This document shows, piece after piece, positions 1 through 7,952 of a stretch of DNA of 64,000 bases. Each line of letters begins with the position of its first letter. Within the stretch, counting starts at the first letter, position 1. The translations under genes and the position numbers were made by a program. The notes beneath the pieces are model-generated. The model searched no databases. It was not told the origin of the DNA and worked only from the letters and a program-made list of their open reading frames with translations. This DNA is from DATLFA01 sp039915945 (GTDB lineage Bacteria; Actinomycetota; Acidimicrobiia; Acidimicrobiales; WLNW01): assembly GCA_039915945.1 (NCBI GenBank), contig JBDSMH010000102.1, forward strand, positions 26,008 to 90,007. Reading direction: 5' to 3'.

Positions 1-483
1 GACCGGCCCCGCCTCGCCGAGCGGCATCTCGCCCGTCGACGACATGCCGCGTGTCGGGTTGTAGATACCGGTGCAGTTGGGGCCGAGGATCGGCACGCCC
101 GATTCACGAGACAACTGCGCAAGGCGCCCTTGAATCTGCACGCCTTCGTCGTCGGTTTCGGCGAAACCCGAAGTGAAGTAGCTCACCGCACCGACCCCGG
201 CTTCGACGCACTGAGCGAAAACCTCGACCGCCATTTGCCTCGGCGTGTTGATCACCACGTAGTCGATCGGGCGAGGTACGTCGAGGATGCTGCGGTAGTT
301 GCGAATGCCCATCGCCTCGATGTCCCGGATCGACTCGGGGTTCACATGCACCGAGGCGACCGTGCCGGGAAAAGTCTTGTATTGGCGGAACCAGAAGTAG
401 CCGTTGACCTTCTTCGCCCCGATCACCGCGATCGACTGTGCATCGAAGGCCCGGTCGAGCCGCGCCCGTTCGAAGTAGCGCAT
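1..483 (-). CDS. NDP-forming acyl-CoA synthetase, CoA-binding N-terminal part (cut by window start)
   Basis: Reading leftward from an ATG at 483, 161 codons stay open to the window edge, so the C-terminus lies outside. The start MRYFERARLDRAFDAQSIAV, then IGAKKVNGYFWFRQYK, VHVNPE, PRPIDYVVINTPRR and GPNCTGIYNP are those of the Rossmann-like CoA-binding domain shared by succinyl-CoA synthetase alpha and NDP-forming acyl-CoA synthetases. Such enzymes link an acid, CoA and a nucleotide, usually through a phosphohistidine placed further downstream than is visible here. GGGGAGAAGG precedes the start at good spacing. Function beyond the CoA-binding fold is inferred. Confidence 0.85.
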   Translation of the reverse strand, partial: MRYFERARLDRAFDAQSIAVIGAKKVNGYFWFRQYKTFPGTVASVHVNPESIRDIEAMGIRNYRSILDVPRPIDYVVINTPRQMAVEVFAQCVEAGVGAVSYFTSGFAETDDEGVQIQGRLAQLSRESGVPILGPNCTGIYNPTRGMSSTGEMPLGEAGPV

Positions 484-556
484 CGTTGCCTTCTCCCCTT
501 CGCCGCAGCATCATCGCACGGCAGTTGCGCGAGTATCGCTCTATGACCACGAAGGC

Positions 557-985
557 TTGGCGCGGCTACCTACGAGTGATGCTGCTGTCCGTCGTACCGC
601 TGCTCGCGGCCCGACCCACGTGCACGGCGTGAGCCGTCCCGTCACGCGCACGGCGGCGGTCGACGCCGCGCAAAAGGCCGGCAGTGACTTGGTCGTCGAA
701 CCCGACGCCGCGGGCGCCGGACTGCGTGAGTGCTTCGCCGCGCTCGACTGGATGAGCGGGCGCGCGGCAGCATTCGACACTCGTCTCAACGCGCCCGCCG
801 CTCTCACCGGGCAGGCCTCGAAGGGCATCACCCGCATGTTGCGCCACCACGGTTTGACCGTCGTCGCGGAGCCGGAGAGCTTCCTCGTGACGAAGGCGAG
901 CCATCTCGAAGCGGATGAAGCGACACGTGCGCGCGAGTGGGGAGTGCAACTCGGCGCCCTGGTCGGTGCGCTCGCCAACAGCTGA
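557..985 (+). pseudogene. Flavodoxin-family remnant lacking the N-terminal FMN loop
   Basis: The reading frame carries GPTHVHGVSRPVTRTAAV, then LRECFAALD, AAAFDTRL, TGQASKGITRMLRHHG and EPESFLVTKASHLE, which fit the C-terminal two thirds of a short actinobacterial flavodoxin family. The first strand and the phosphate-binding loop (normally VVYESMFGNT-like) are absent: in-frame sequence before GPTHVHG is only about 20 non-matching residues starting at a TTG. An alternative frame from the ATG at 543 shows LLSVVPLLA, like the strand expected just before the motif, so a deletion plus a frameshift is likely. Without the loop it should not bind FMN normally. Confidence 0.6.
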
Positions 986-1038
986 CCGACGCGGTTCGTC
1001 GACGTCAGCCTGCCGGAATCGCGCACGACGCGGACGCG

Positions 1039-2187
1039 TTACGACGATCGATCGAGCGCGACCTGCCAGTAGACCCGCGTGCCACCGGTATCACGGGGTT
1101 CGATCGTCAACGTACCGCCGAGGCGCGTCGCACGGGCTCGCATGTTGTCGATGCCTCGTCCGCCCGCAATGTCCCGAAGCCCGGCGGTGCCGTTGTCGGT
1201 GACGACAACCGACAACACTCCGTCGCTCGCCGTGATGGCGACAGTCACCTCGGTAGCTGCCGCGTGGCGAGCCACGTTGGAGAGTGCCTCGCGCACAACT
1301 GCAGAGACGTGATCGGCCAGAGCGTCGTCGACCGAATTGTCGATCGGGCCGTCAAAGCGAACCATCGGCTCGAAGCCGAGTGCTCGCGCCGCTTGTGAGC
1401 ACACGTCGAGCAACTCTTGGCGCACACTGCGACCCGCAAGTCGGGCGGTGTGCAACTCGAAGATGGCCGACCGCAGTTCGCGAATCGTGTCGTCGAGGTC
1501 ATCGACCGCTTGGCGCATTCGCGCGCCGAGTTCGGTATCCCCGGCGAGACGCATCGCAGACTGCAGCCCGAGACCGGTCGCGAAGAGCCGCTGGATCACG
1601 TTGTCGTGGAGGTCGCGGGCGATACGTTCGCGATCCTCGAATAGCGCGATATCCGCGACACGCGCATGCAGCCGGGCGTTCTCGATGGCGACGCCGGCGG
1701 CCACCGCCAGAGCGACGGTCATCTCTTCGTCGATATCGGTGAAGGCGTCGCCGTCGGTCTTGTCGCAGAGATACAGGTTGCCGAATACCTGTTCGCGCAC
1801 ACGAATCGGCACACCCAAGAAGGACGTCATCGGCGGATGGTTCGGCGGGAAACCGAAGCTGTCGGGATGCTCGCGCAGGTCGGGCAGCCGCAGCGGCTCC
1901 GGGCGGGCAATGAGCAGACCCAAGATGCCGTGGCCCTTCGGCAATGAACCGATGGCTTCCTTTTGCGTCTCGCTCAGACCGACGGTGATGAACTCGGACA
2001 ACGCATTGCCGGTTACGTCGAGCACGCCCAACGCACCGTAACGGGCGTGGACGAGATCGGCGGCGGCCTCGATGATGCCACGTAGCGCCGTGGCGAGATC
2101 GAGCTCGGACCCGACCACCAACACCGCGTCGAGGAGGCGGCGCAGTTGTCGAGGACCCGCGTGCCCCTGCGCCGACGCATCGCTCAT
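1039..2187 (-). CDS. devS: DevS/DosT-like GAF sensor histidine kinase
   Basis: This 382-residue protein has one GAF domain (about residues 31-173), a HisKA_3 dimerization helix with H194 in RERIARDLHDNVIQRLF, and a HATPase domain with the G-box GGRGIDNMRARATRLGG. The GAF stretch GILGLLIARPEPLRLPDL and FGFPPNHPPMTSFLGVPIR closely resembles GAF-A of mycobacterial DevS/DosT, which binds haem and senses O2, NO and CO; whether H117 here is the haem ligand needs alignment. Mycobacterial DevS has two GAF domains, this has one. It lies 41 bp after the Rv2004c-like gene on the same strand, and its likely partner, a DevR-like regulator, is at 4808 on the other strand. Confidence 0.85.
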   Translation of the reverse strand: MSDASAQGHAGPRQLRRLLDAVLVVGSELDLATALRGIIEAAADLVHARYGALGVLDVTGNALSEFITVGLSETQKEAIGSLPKGHGILGLLIARPEPLRLPDLREHPDSFGFPPNHPPMTSFLGVPIRVREQVFGNLYLCDKTDGDAFTDIDEEMTVALAVAAGVAIENARLHARVADIALFEDRERIARDLHDNVIQRLFATGLGLQSAMRLAGDTELGARMRQAVDDLDDTIRELRSAIFELHTARLAGRSVRQELLDVCSQAARALGFEPMVRFDGPIDNSVDDALADHVSAVVREALSNVARHAAATEVTVAITASDGVLSVVVTDNGTAGLRDIAGGRGIDNMRARATRLGGTLTIEPRDTGGTRVYWQVALDRSS

Positions 2188-2228
2188 TTCCAGGATTGTA
2201 GGGCGGGTCGACGACCGTAGAGAAAGCG

Positions 2229-3710
2229 TCAGCCGTCGAAGTTGCGGGCGCGTTCGTAGACGGCGACCGCCGCGCGCGTGGTGCTGTCACGCGGGCGTTG
2301 CGTGTCGATCGTCGTTGACTCGGGCCAATCGTCGACGTGCGCACGGAGGTGGGCCGCGATCTCGGGCGTCGCGTCTGACGGGTCGGAAGTCTGCAACCGC
2401 GCCGCAATCCGTTGCGCGGCGATCTCGGGGGCCACGTCGCAGCGCAACTCGACGACACGCGCGCCGACCTCGTCGCCCATCCTCCGTGCCGCACTCCGAT
2501 CCTCGGCTCGCGTCCACGATGCATCGAGTATCACGGACTCGCCGAGCACGAGAATGCCCCGGCCGTGCCGGATCAGCTCCTCATAGGTCTGCGCACTGAT
2601 CGCCGGGGTGTAGATACCTTGTCCCGGCGAAGCAAACGCGTGCTGGTCGTGGGCAATCCCGAGAAGATCCTTGCGGACTTCGTCGGACGACAAGACGAGG
2701 AGCCCGAGGGCGTCCGCCAGATCGTTGGCGAGCGTGGTCTTGCCCGTGCCCGGGCTGCCGCCGACGAGTAGCAACACCGGCACGGCCTCGCGAAGGTGAT
2801 GCTCACACTGTCGCAAGAGGTTTTGTGCGGAAGTGAGCGCCGCGTTGTCACCTTGCGCGGCCCGCAAAAGGTTGACCTTGGCCCGCACGAGTGCCCGGTA
2901 CGCCACGTAGAAATGAGCGAGCGACCGAGGGTGCTGCTCGTTACTGAACTCGTGGTAGCACTCGAGCAAGTGGTCGGCCATAGCTGGCGCGCCGAGGCGC
3001 TCGATATCCATTGCCAAGAACGCGACGTCGAGCAGGACGTCGCCACAGCGCAATCGCTCGTCGAAGGCCAGGCAGTCCAATATACGAGGACCGTCATCCA
3101 TCATGAAGATGTCATCGGCCAGCAGATCGCCATGTCCGTCACGGGCAAAACCGTCACGCTCACGATTGTTGAACAACGCACCGCGCCCGTCGAGGTAGCG
3201 GTGCGCCATCTCACCGATGCGGTCGAGTTGCGCGTTGTCGACGAGGTCGCCGTCGAGCAGTTGCATCTCGTCGATACTTGCCGTCCAGAGGCCACCGACG
3301 CCGGCGATGCTCGCCATCTCCGCGGCGAGGCTCGTCACCTGTTGGCGCGCGTGAAAGGAAGCCACGGTACGCGCGACCTCACGTACGGCATCGGGGAATT
3401 CGTCCGACCCGACGAGCGCGCTCAGGCGTCGCGTGGCGGGCAAGCGGCGCATGACGAGGAAATAATCGGTAACTACGTCGTCCTCGACAACTCGGCCGAT
3501 CCCTAGGTACACGTCGGGTGCGATACGGCGATTGAGGAAGAGTTCGGCCTCGCACGCCTGGCGTCGCTTGTCGACCGTCGACTGGTCGAGGAATGCCATG
3601 GCGAGTGGCTTCATGAACTTGAAGGCGCGATCGCCCACGAACACGACCGTCGAGATATGCGTCTCGAAGACTGCAGGGGGATGCGAAACAACCGGGCCGG
3701 TCACTTCCAC
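2229..3710 (-). CDS. Rv2004c-like fused phosphotransferase / AAA kinase
   Basis: The 493-residue protein has an aminoglycoside-phosphotransferase-like N-terminal half (FVGDRAFKFMKPL lysine region; RDGFARDGHGDLLADDIF catalytic loop; RILDCLAFDERLRCGDVLLD metal region) and a C-terminal P-loop kinase domain with GGSPGTGKTTLANDLAD, a Walker A motif. This two-domain layout and length match the mycobacterial Rv2004c family, a DosR regulon member of unknown substrate. The GTG start at 3710 has a GGAGGTG ribosome binding site. A DevR-box-like palindrome (3740-3753) lies 30 bp upstream, and devS follows in the same direction. The phosphorylated substrate is unknown. Confidence 0.88.
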   Translation of the reverse strand: MEVTGPVVSHPPAVFETHISTVVFVGDRAFKFMKPLAMAFLDQSTVDKRRQACEAELFLNRRIAPDVYLGIGRVVEDDVVTDYFLVMRRLPATRRLSALVGSDEFPDAVREVARTVASFHARQQVTSLAAEMASIAGVGGLWTASIDEMQLLDGDLVDNAQLDRIGEMAHRYLDGRGALFNNRERDGFARDGHGDLLADDIFMMDDGPRILDCLAFDERLRCGDVLLDVAFLAMDIERLGAPAMADHLLECYHEFSNEQHPRSLAHFYVAYRALVRAKVNLLRAAQGDNAALTSAQNLLRQCEHHLREAVPVLLLVGGSPGTGKTTLANDLADALGLLVLSSDEVRKDLLGIAHDQHAFASPGQGIYTPAISAQTYEELIRHGRGILVLGESVILDASWTRAEDRSAARRMGDEVGARVVELRCDVAPEIAAQRIAARLQTSDPSDATPEIAAHLRAHVDDWPESTTIDTQRPRDSTTRAAVAVYERARNFDG

Positions 3711-3739
3711 AGTGGATCACCTCCACCTAGAGCCTTGCA

Positions 3740-3753
3740 GAGACCTAAGTCCT
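3740..3753. promoter_or_regulatory. DevR-box-like operator 1
   Basis: The sequence GAGACCTAAGTCCT fits GGGACYWWRGTCCC with two outer mismatches. It sits inside a perfect inverted repeat, GACCTAAG-TC-CTTAGGTC at 3742-3759. It lies just upstream of the Rv2004c-like/devS operon and about 90 bp before the divergent lipoprotein gene. Confidence 0.6.
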
Positions 3754-3840
3754 TAGGTCATCGCCGAGGTCGGGGCCTTCGACCCGCTACAGACCGCCGC
3801 CAGTTTCCTAATGTGGAATCAGATCGGAACGGGGAACGCC

Positions 3841-4698
3841 ATGACGTCAAGGGTCCGGCGGTGTGGGTTGATCACCGCCGCGGTGATGATCGTCGTCGGT
3901 TGCGGCGACTCCGACTCATCGAGCGCGCCCGCGACGGTGTCGCCGACCACTCCTACGTCATCATCGTCCAGCGCGACGATCTCACCTGCGCCGATCGAGC
4001 GGGTTGTCGTTGCGACATACTTCAGCCGCGACGGCATTTTGGTCGCGGGTAGCCGCGCCGTCGCCAAGAACGACTCCGCCCGCGGCGCGGTTGCCGCAGT
4101 GATCGACGGTCCGAATGTCGACGAGGTCGCCTCGCGCTACTCGAGCGCCGTACCGAGTGGGACCGCACTACGCAATGTCACCATCGACCAACGCAAAGCC
4201 ACCGTGGACGTGTCGGCCGCCTTCACCACCGGCGGAGGGAGTCTGTCGATGCGACTTCGGGTCGCGCAGATCGTCTACACAGTCACCAGACTCGGCGTCG
4301 CCGACTCGGTGCGCTTTCTCATCGACGGCAACGCGGTCGAATCCATCGGAGGCGAGGGCTTCATCGTGACAAATGTGCGCCAGGCCGAGTTCGACGACCT
4401 CCTCCCCCCGATCATCACCGAATTCCCTACCCCGGGCGCGACCGTAGCTCCGAGTTTTGTGTTCAAAGGTCTCGCGAACGTGTTCGAAGGCACCGTCAAC
4501 TTCGAACTGCTCGACCCCAACGGCGCGGTCATCGCACGGGGTTTCGGCACCGGGATGATGGGCGCGTGGGGCCAATTCCAAGCGCCGGTCATGTTTCCGA
4601 CTCGCCCGGCCGGACCACTCGTGCTCGCCGTCTATACGGTGTCGCCCAAAGATGGCAGCAGGCAGAACGAGACTCGCCTTCCCGTGCGGCTGGCGTGA
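3841..4698 (+). CDS. GerMN/Gmad2-type lipoprotein
   Basis: The ATG at 3841 gives MTSRVRRCGLITAAVMIVVG followed by C, a lipoprotein signal with its cysteine at about residue 21, then a Ser/Thr/Pro-rich linker. The next part (VVATYFSRDGILVAGSRAV ... AVIDGP ... GTALRNVTIDQRKATVDVS) resembles GerMN, and the C-terminus (PIITEFPTPGATV ... FEGTVNFELLDPNG) resembles the Gmad2 immunoglobulin-like domain. Actinobacteria have such proteins on the outer membrane face; LpqB in the MtrAB system is a distant relative. It is divergent from the Rv2004c-like gene and precedes devR by 109 bp. The role is unknown. Confidence 0.8.
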   Translation: MTSRVRRCGLITAAVMIVVGCGDSDSSSAPATVSPTTPTSSSSSATISPAPIERVVVATYFSRDGILVAGSRAVAKNDSARGAVAAVIDGPNVDEVASRYSSAVPSGTALRNVTIDQRKATVDVSAAFTTGGGSLSMRLRVAQIVYTVTRLGVADSVRFLIDGNAVESIGGEGFIVTNVRQAEFDDLLPPIITEFPTPGATVAPSFVFKGLANVFEGTVNFELLDPNGAVIARGFGTGMMGAWGQFQAPVMFPTRPAGPLVLAVYTVSPKDGSRQNETRLPVRLA

Positions 4699-4807
4699 TG
4701 GCGCGTCGGCCGAAACAAGTGGTGCGGTAGGGTCATCGCCACGCATTGTGCGCGCCAGGCACAAAGCCGACAATCGTCGTCGCTCACCCGAACGCTGGAG
4801 CAGATTG

Positions 4808-5518
4808 ATGGAACGCGACCCCGCCGACGGCGAGCAACGCGATGCCGGTCCGACCGACACCAAGAAGCGCGTATTTCTCGTTGATGACCACGAGGTCGTG
4901 CGACGAGGTGTCGCCGACATGCTCGAGTCGACCGGTGAGTTCGTCGTTGTCGGCGAGGCCGGCACGGTAGCTCAGGCACTCAATCGCCTCCAAGGACTCG
5001 ATGTCGATGTCGCCGTGCTCGATATTCGCCTGCCCGACGGCAACGGCATCGAACTGTGTCGGGAGATCCGTTCGTTGCATCCGCAGATCGGCTGTCTCAT
5101 GTTGACGTCGTTCTCCCACGACGAGGCCCTTGTCGACGCGGCGATGGCCGGCGCCCACGGCTACGCCCTCAAACAGATTCGCGGCAACGAGATCATCGAT
5201 GCGGTCCGCACCGTGGCCGGAGGAGGTTCCACCCTCGACCCGGCAACAACGCGTCGTGCCCTCGAGCGCATGCAGCGCGGTACCGAAGAGCAGCAACAGT
5301 TGGCACAACTCAGCGAACAAGAGCGACGTATCTTCGAGCACATCGGCGAGGGCCTCTCCAATCGTCAAATTGCCGACAAGATGTTCCTCGCCGAAAAGAC
5401 GGTGAAGAACTACGTGTCCAATCTGCTGGCAAAACTGGGCATGAGCCGCCGTACCGAGGCTGCGGCCCTGGCCGCGCGTATCGACGAGCGCAGCCAGCGC
5501 AAGCTCTACGACCTGTGA
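4808..5518 (+). CDS. devR: DevR/DosR-like NarL-family response regulator
   Basis: The 236-residue protein begins with a receiver domain (acidic D26/D27, phospho-acceptor D72 in VLDIRLPDGNGIELCREI, T100, K122) and ends in a LuxR-type helix-turn-helix (about 168-222). The recognition region MFLAEKTVKNYVSNLLAKLG is nearly the same as that of Mycobacterium DevR, whose lysines and asparagine in this helix contact GGGAC half sites. That predicts the same kind of operator, and GGGACC-type palindromes are present nearby. The start at 4808 gives a compact N-terminus; upstream in-frame sequence looks non-coding. DevR proteins switch on hypoxia and dormancy genes when phosphorylated by DevS/DosT. Confidence 0.9.
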   Translation: MERDPADGEQRDAGPTDTKKRVFLVDDHEVVRRGVADMLESTGEFVVVGEAGTVAQALNRLQGLDVDVAVLDIRLPDGNGIELCREIRSLHPQIGCLMLTSFSHDEALVDAAMAGAHGYALKQIRGNEIIDAVRTVAGGGSTLDPATTRRALERMQRGTEEQQQLAQLSEQERRIFEHIGEGLSNRQIADKMFLAEKTVKNYVSNLLAKLGMSRRTEAAALAARIDERSQRKLYDL

Positions 5519-5528
5519 GCGCGTAACC

Positions 5529-5542
5529 GGGACCGAAGTCCC
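5529..5542. promoter_or_regulatory. DevR-box-like operator 2
   Basis: GGGACCGAAGTCCC lies 10 bp after the devR stop and 35 bp before the ATG of the PPOX gene. A -10-like GATACT at 5566-5571 would place the transcription start at or next to the ATG at 5578, implying a leaderless mRNA with the box over the -35 region. Confidence 0.75.
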
Positions 5543-5577
5543 TAGTGGCAGTCGCAAGCGCCGCCGATACTGCTGGT

Positions 5578-6006
5578 ATGCAACACCACGCCGACAGAGC
5601 GGCGCCGGGAAATGGCCTCTCGAGCCTCGACGAACGAGGATGTCTCGCGCTCCTCGAGTCCGCGTGCCTCGGCCACCTCGGTCTGACGTCGGGTGCCCTG
5701 CCGGTTGTCACGCCAATTCTCTATCGACTTGTGGGCCGATCAGTCGTCTTCGCGACGGAGGACGGCGCAAAGCTGAAGTCGGCGCGAAGAAACGCGGTTG
5801 CCTGCGTCGAGATCGCCGGCACCGAGGCGGCAACGGGCATGGATTGGACCGTGCTCGCGACAGGGCGCCTACGCGAGATCACCGACCCGTCTTCGGTCCC
5901 CCCGCACGACGGCGTGTCGTTGCGGGCATGGGGCCTATCGACGGCCGAGCATCTTTGCGCCCTCGACATCGAGCTGCTGAGCGGCGCGAGTTCGAAGGGT
6001 CGCTGA
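5578..6006 (+). CDS. PPOX-class FMN/F420-binding split-barrel protein
   Basis: The 142-residue protein has the pyridoxamine-5'-phosphate-oxidase-like split barrel: SSLDERGCLALLESACLGHL, ALPVVTPILYRLVGRSVVFA, then EDGAKLKSARRNAVACVEI, and DWTVLATGRLREI. These proteins bind FMN or F420 and often reduce small substrates; a member of this class (Rv0080) is in the mycobacterial DosR regulon. The ATG at 5578 lacks an upstream Shine-Dalgarno but fits a leaderless start behind operator 2. Its last 72 bp overlap the convergent membrane-protein gene. The substrate is unknown. Confidence 0.82.
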   Translation: MQHHADRAAPGNGLSSLDERGCLALLESACLGHLGLTSGALPVVTPILYRLVGRSVVFATEDGAKLKSARRNAVACVEIAGTEAATGMDWTVLATGRLREITDPSSVPPHDGVSLRAWGLSTAEHLCALDIELLSGASSKGR

Positions 6007-6675
6007 GATCGGCACCGAGCCGGGCGGGGCACACCTGACCGCGGGTGCAAACACGAATCGCACATCGTTGCGTCGGTTGGTGAAACGAAACCACCCGATG
6101 GCAACGAGCACGGTCAACGTCGTCAAGCTCGGGCCGAGAAACGACTTGACCACGACAAAGGTCGTCACGGGCTGAGTGAGCAGCAGCCAGACAGTGATCA
6201 ACGCGTTCATCATGCTCGTGACCGACCACAACAAGCTCAGTCGAACGAAGAATTTACGCAATCGCGGATGGTGCGCAGTTGGTTCGTCGAACGGGCAGAA
6301 ATCACGCGCAAGCTTTTCTGCCAGCGGACGACCGAGCCCGACGGACACCAAGAAGGCTGCGCCGACGAGCGCGGTCGAGGCCGTCGGTTGCAGGAAGTAG
6401 ACCACCATGTTGCCCGTCGCCAGCGCCGCGATCGTGCGCGCCGCCAGGCCCACCGCCGTGAGTATCACGAGACCGGGCACCCGCCGTCCGGTAGTGAGGC
6501 GAAATGTGATGCACGACACAGACCACGCCAGCGCAGCGACGACGGCCGCCGTACTGCCGGCGAACTTCAGGAAGGACAGAAAGACGACCAACGGGATCAG
6601 CTTGCCCTCGACGAGATTGTGCCCCGCCCGTTTGGCGACGGCGCGTAGGTTGGGAATGACGAGGACTTCGCTCAC
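5935..6675 (-). CDS. Polytopic membrane protein, VC0807-like
   Basis: The 246-residue product has about five or six hydrophobic segments (LIPLVVFLSFLKFAGSTAAV, LVILTAVGLAARTIAALA, ALVGAAFLVSVGLG, LLWSVTSMMNALITVWLLL, LTTLTVLVAIGWF) with the short charged loop LARDFCPFDEP between them. This pattern resembles the VC0807/intracellular-septation-A-like family of inner-membrane proteins with no proven activity. The GTG at 6675 is the best start. The C-terminal 24 codons overlap the convergent PPOX gene, so the last residues may be poorly conserved. The family assignment is tentative. Confidence 0.65.
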   Translation of the reverse strand: MSEVLVIPNLRAVAKRAGHNLVEGKLIPLVVFLSFLKFAGSTAAVVAALAWSVSCITFRLTTGRRVPGLVILTAVGLAARTIAALATGNMVVYFLQPTASTALVGAAFLVSVGLGRPLAEKLARDFCPFDEPTAHHPRLRKFFVRLSLLWSVTSMMNALITVWLLLTQPVTTFVVVKSFLGPSLTTLTVLVAIGWFRFTNRRNDVRFVFAPAVRCAPPGSVPISATLRTRAAQQLDVEGAKMLGRR

Positions 6676-6768
6676 GGGACTTCATCGACGCCCGAGTTGG
6701 CGCTCTTGAGGACTGGGCCTGCGTTAGCTGCCGCCCGGCAAGTGGCGCTGTCTGGCCGACCGTCTCGG

Positions 6769-7458
6769 TCAGTTCGTGCGCCTCGACGGCGCCGCAACGT
6801 GACCCGCGAGCGTGACGGCCAACCCGGCGAGCACGAACAGGCTGCCGAACACCAACAGCCGCGCGGAGTTCGTTCCGCTGAATGCGAGCTGCGGCTGGAC
6901 AACCCGTTCGAGTTGCTCACCCAGCACTGCCGTCGGCCCTGTCGTCGAGACTTCGACGACCTGTTGCGGCGCAGTGGTGCTACTCGTCGACGTAACCGTG
7001 GTCGTGGAGGTCGACGTAACCGTGGTCGTGGACGTCGACGTGGTCGAGACTGCAGTAGTCGTCGTGCCTTCGCCTTTGGTCGCGTAGCAGAACGTCAGCC
7101 ATTCGATCGGGGTGGTGCCATCGGCTGATCGCAGCGCGGTCCCGCCGGTCGTCTCGTGATCGTAGAGATACACGTTGTCGGCAGTCACGCCCGCTCTGAC
7201 GTAGACCGCGGCGATCGCGGGGTTCGCCGTGAAGTCGATCGATCCCACATTGGTGATGCTCAACTCTTGCTCGCCGTCGGCCACAGTGGCCCCCGAGAGC
7301 ACGACCGTCAGCACACCGTCGTTGTACGGCTGCCCCGCGCCCGTGATCATGTCGATGTCGGCGAAGGCCAATTCGACGCGGAACTGCTTCGACGCCCATG
7401 ACGCACATCCTCGGTTGGTCCGCCCAACGCACTCGGCAAGTCCACAACACCGTCGCAC
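6769..7458 (-). CDS. Thr/Ser-rich surface protein with C-terminal membrane anchor
   Basis: The protein has a beta-rich front domain (FRVELAFADIDMITGAGQPY ... ADGTTPIEWLTFCYA), a Thr/Ser/Val repeat made by a 24-bp DNA repeat, and a terminal hydrophobic helix (LLVFGSLFVLAGLAVTLAG) followed by basic residues RRTN. This is the layout of wall-spanning or sortase-like anchored proteins, but no LPxTG is visible. No signal peptide is seen after the GTG at 7458, and upstream in-frame codons do not give one, so the N-terminus is either truncated or frameshifted. The mature function is unknown. Confidence 0.6.
   Translation of the reverse strand: MRRCCGLAECVGRTNRGCASWASKQFRVELAFADIDMITGAGQPYNDGVLTVVLSGATVADGEQELSITNVGSIDFTANPAIAAVYVRAGVTADNVYLYDHETTGGTALRSADGTTPIEWLTFCYATKGEGTTTTAVSTTSTSTTTVTSTSTTTVTSTSSTTAPQQVVEVSTTGPTAVLGEQLERVVQPQLAFSGTNSARLLVFGSLFVLAGLAVTLAGHVAAPSRRTN
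6986..7048. repeat. 24-bp tandem repeat inside surface-protein linker
   Basis: Two near-identical 24-bp units beginning GTCGACGTAACCGTGGTCGT (6986-7009, 7010-7033) plus a partial third unit encode TTTVTSTS repeats on the minus strand. Such repeats can change length by slippage. Confidence 0.8.
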
Positions 7459-7538
7459 GATGACGCAAAAGTCAACAAAGGCGTGGGTCCGAGAGCACCG
7501 CGGACGCCGCCGCCTTCGGCCATGACGTTCGAGCGTCT

Positions 7539-7952
7539 CTACTGCGACGACTCGGCGAATCCTGCGGGGATGATCACCACCGGTCGATTGCAGCGTTGTG
7601 CCACTTGCGTGCTCGTGCTGCCGAGCAGCAACTCCGGATAGCCGCCGAGACCTCGGCTGCCCACGACGACGAGTCCTGCGTCGAACTCTTCGGCAGCACT
7701 GAGAAGCACGGACACCGGATTGCCGTCGCGCAACAATCGCGTCGACCTCACCGTGGGGTCATCGAGCACTGCGCACCAATCGGTGTCGAACAAGTGCCGC
7801 GTGTCGGCAGAGTTGGCGTCGTGGATCGTGTTGCCCCGCGGGACCGCCACAACCTCTGCGTCGAGAGCGCGCGCCAAGTCGGCTGCCCACGCCAATGCCG
7901 TGTGCGAGTTGTCGGATCCGTCGACGCCCACGACGATTCGTTCGATCTTCAC
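7539..7952 (-). CDS. Universal stress protein (UspA family)
   Basis: From the GTG at 7952 (ribosome binding site GGAGGAC) the 137-residue product is a single Usp domain: VKIERIVVGVDGSDNSHTAL at the start, EFDAGLVVVGSRGLGG, and the ATP-binding pattern G-2x-G-9x-G-S as GSRGLGGYPELLLGS, ending RPVVIIP. ATP-binding Usp proteins are frequent DosR regulon members. A longer frame upstream belongs to the preceding deacetylase gene, whose stop overlaps this start by 4 bp, so the two are translationally coupled. Confidence 0.88.
   Translation of the reverse strand: MKIERIVVGVDGSDNSHTALAWAADLARALDAEVVAVPRGNTIHDANSADTRHLFDTDWCAVLDDPTVRSTRLLRDGNPVSVLLSAAEEFDAGLVVVGSRGLGGYPELLLGSTSTQVAQRCNRPVVIIPAGFAESSQ

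Noticed and set aside
4652..4807. N-terminal extension of the DevR-like protein
   Set aside because: It is Arg-rich, overlaps the lipoprotein end, and mycobacterial DevR aligns only from about residue 20 of the ATG at 4808.
6660..6720. GGGACTT and GGACTGGGCC as a further DevR box
   Set aside because: Only one half site is present; no palindrome.
6986..7048. Possible CRISPR or short repeat array
   Set aside because: The repeats are contiguous with no spacers and encode a Thr/Ser linker in frame.
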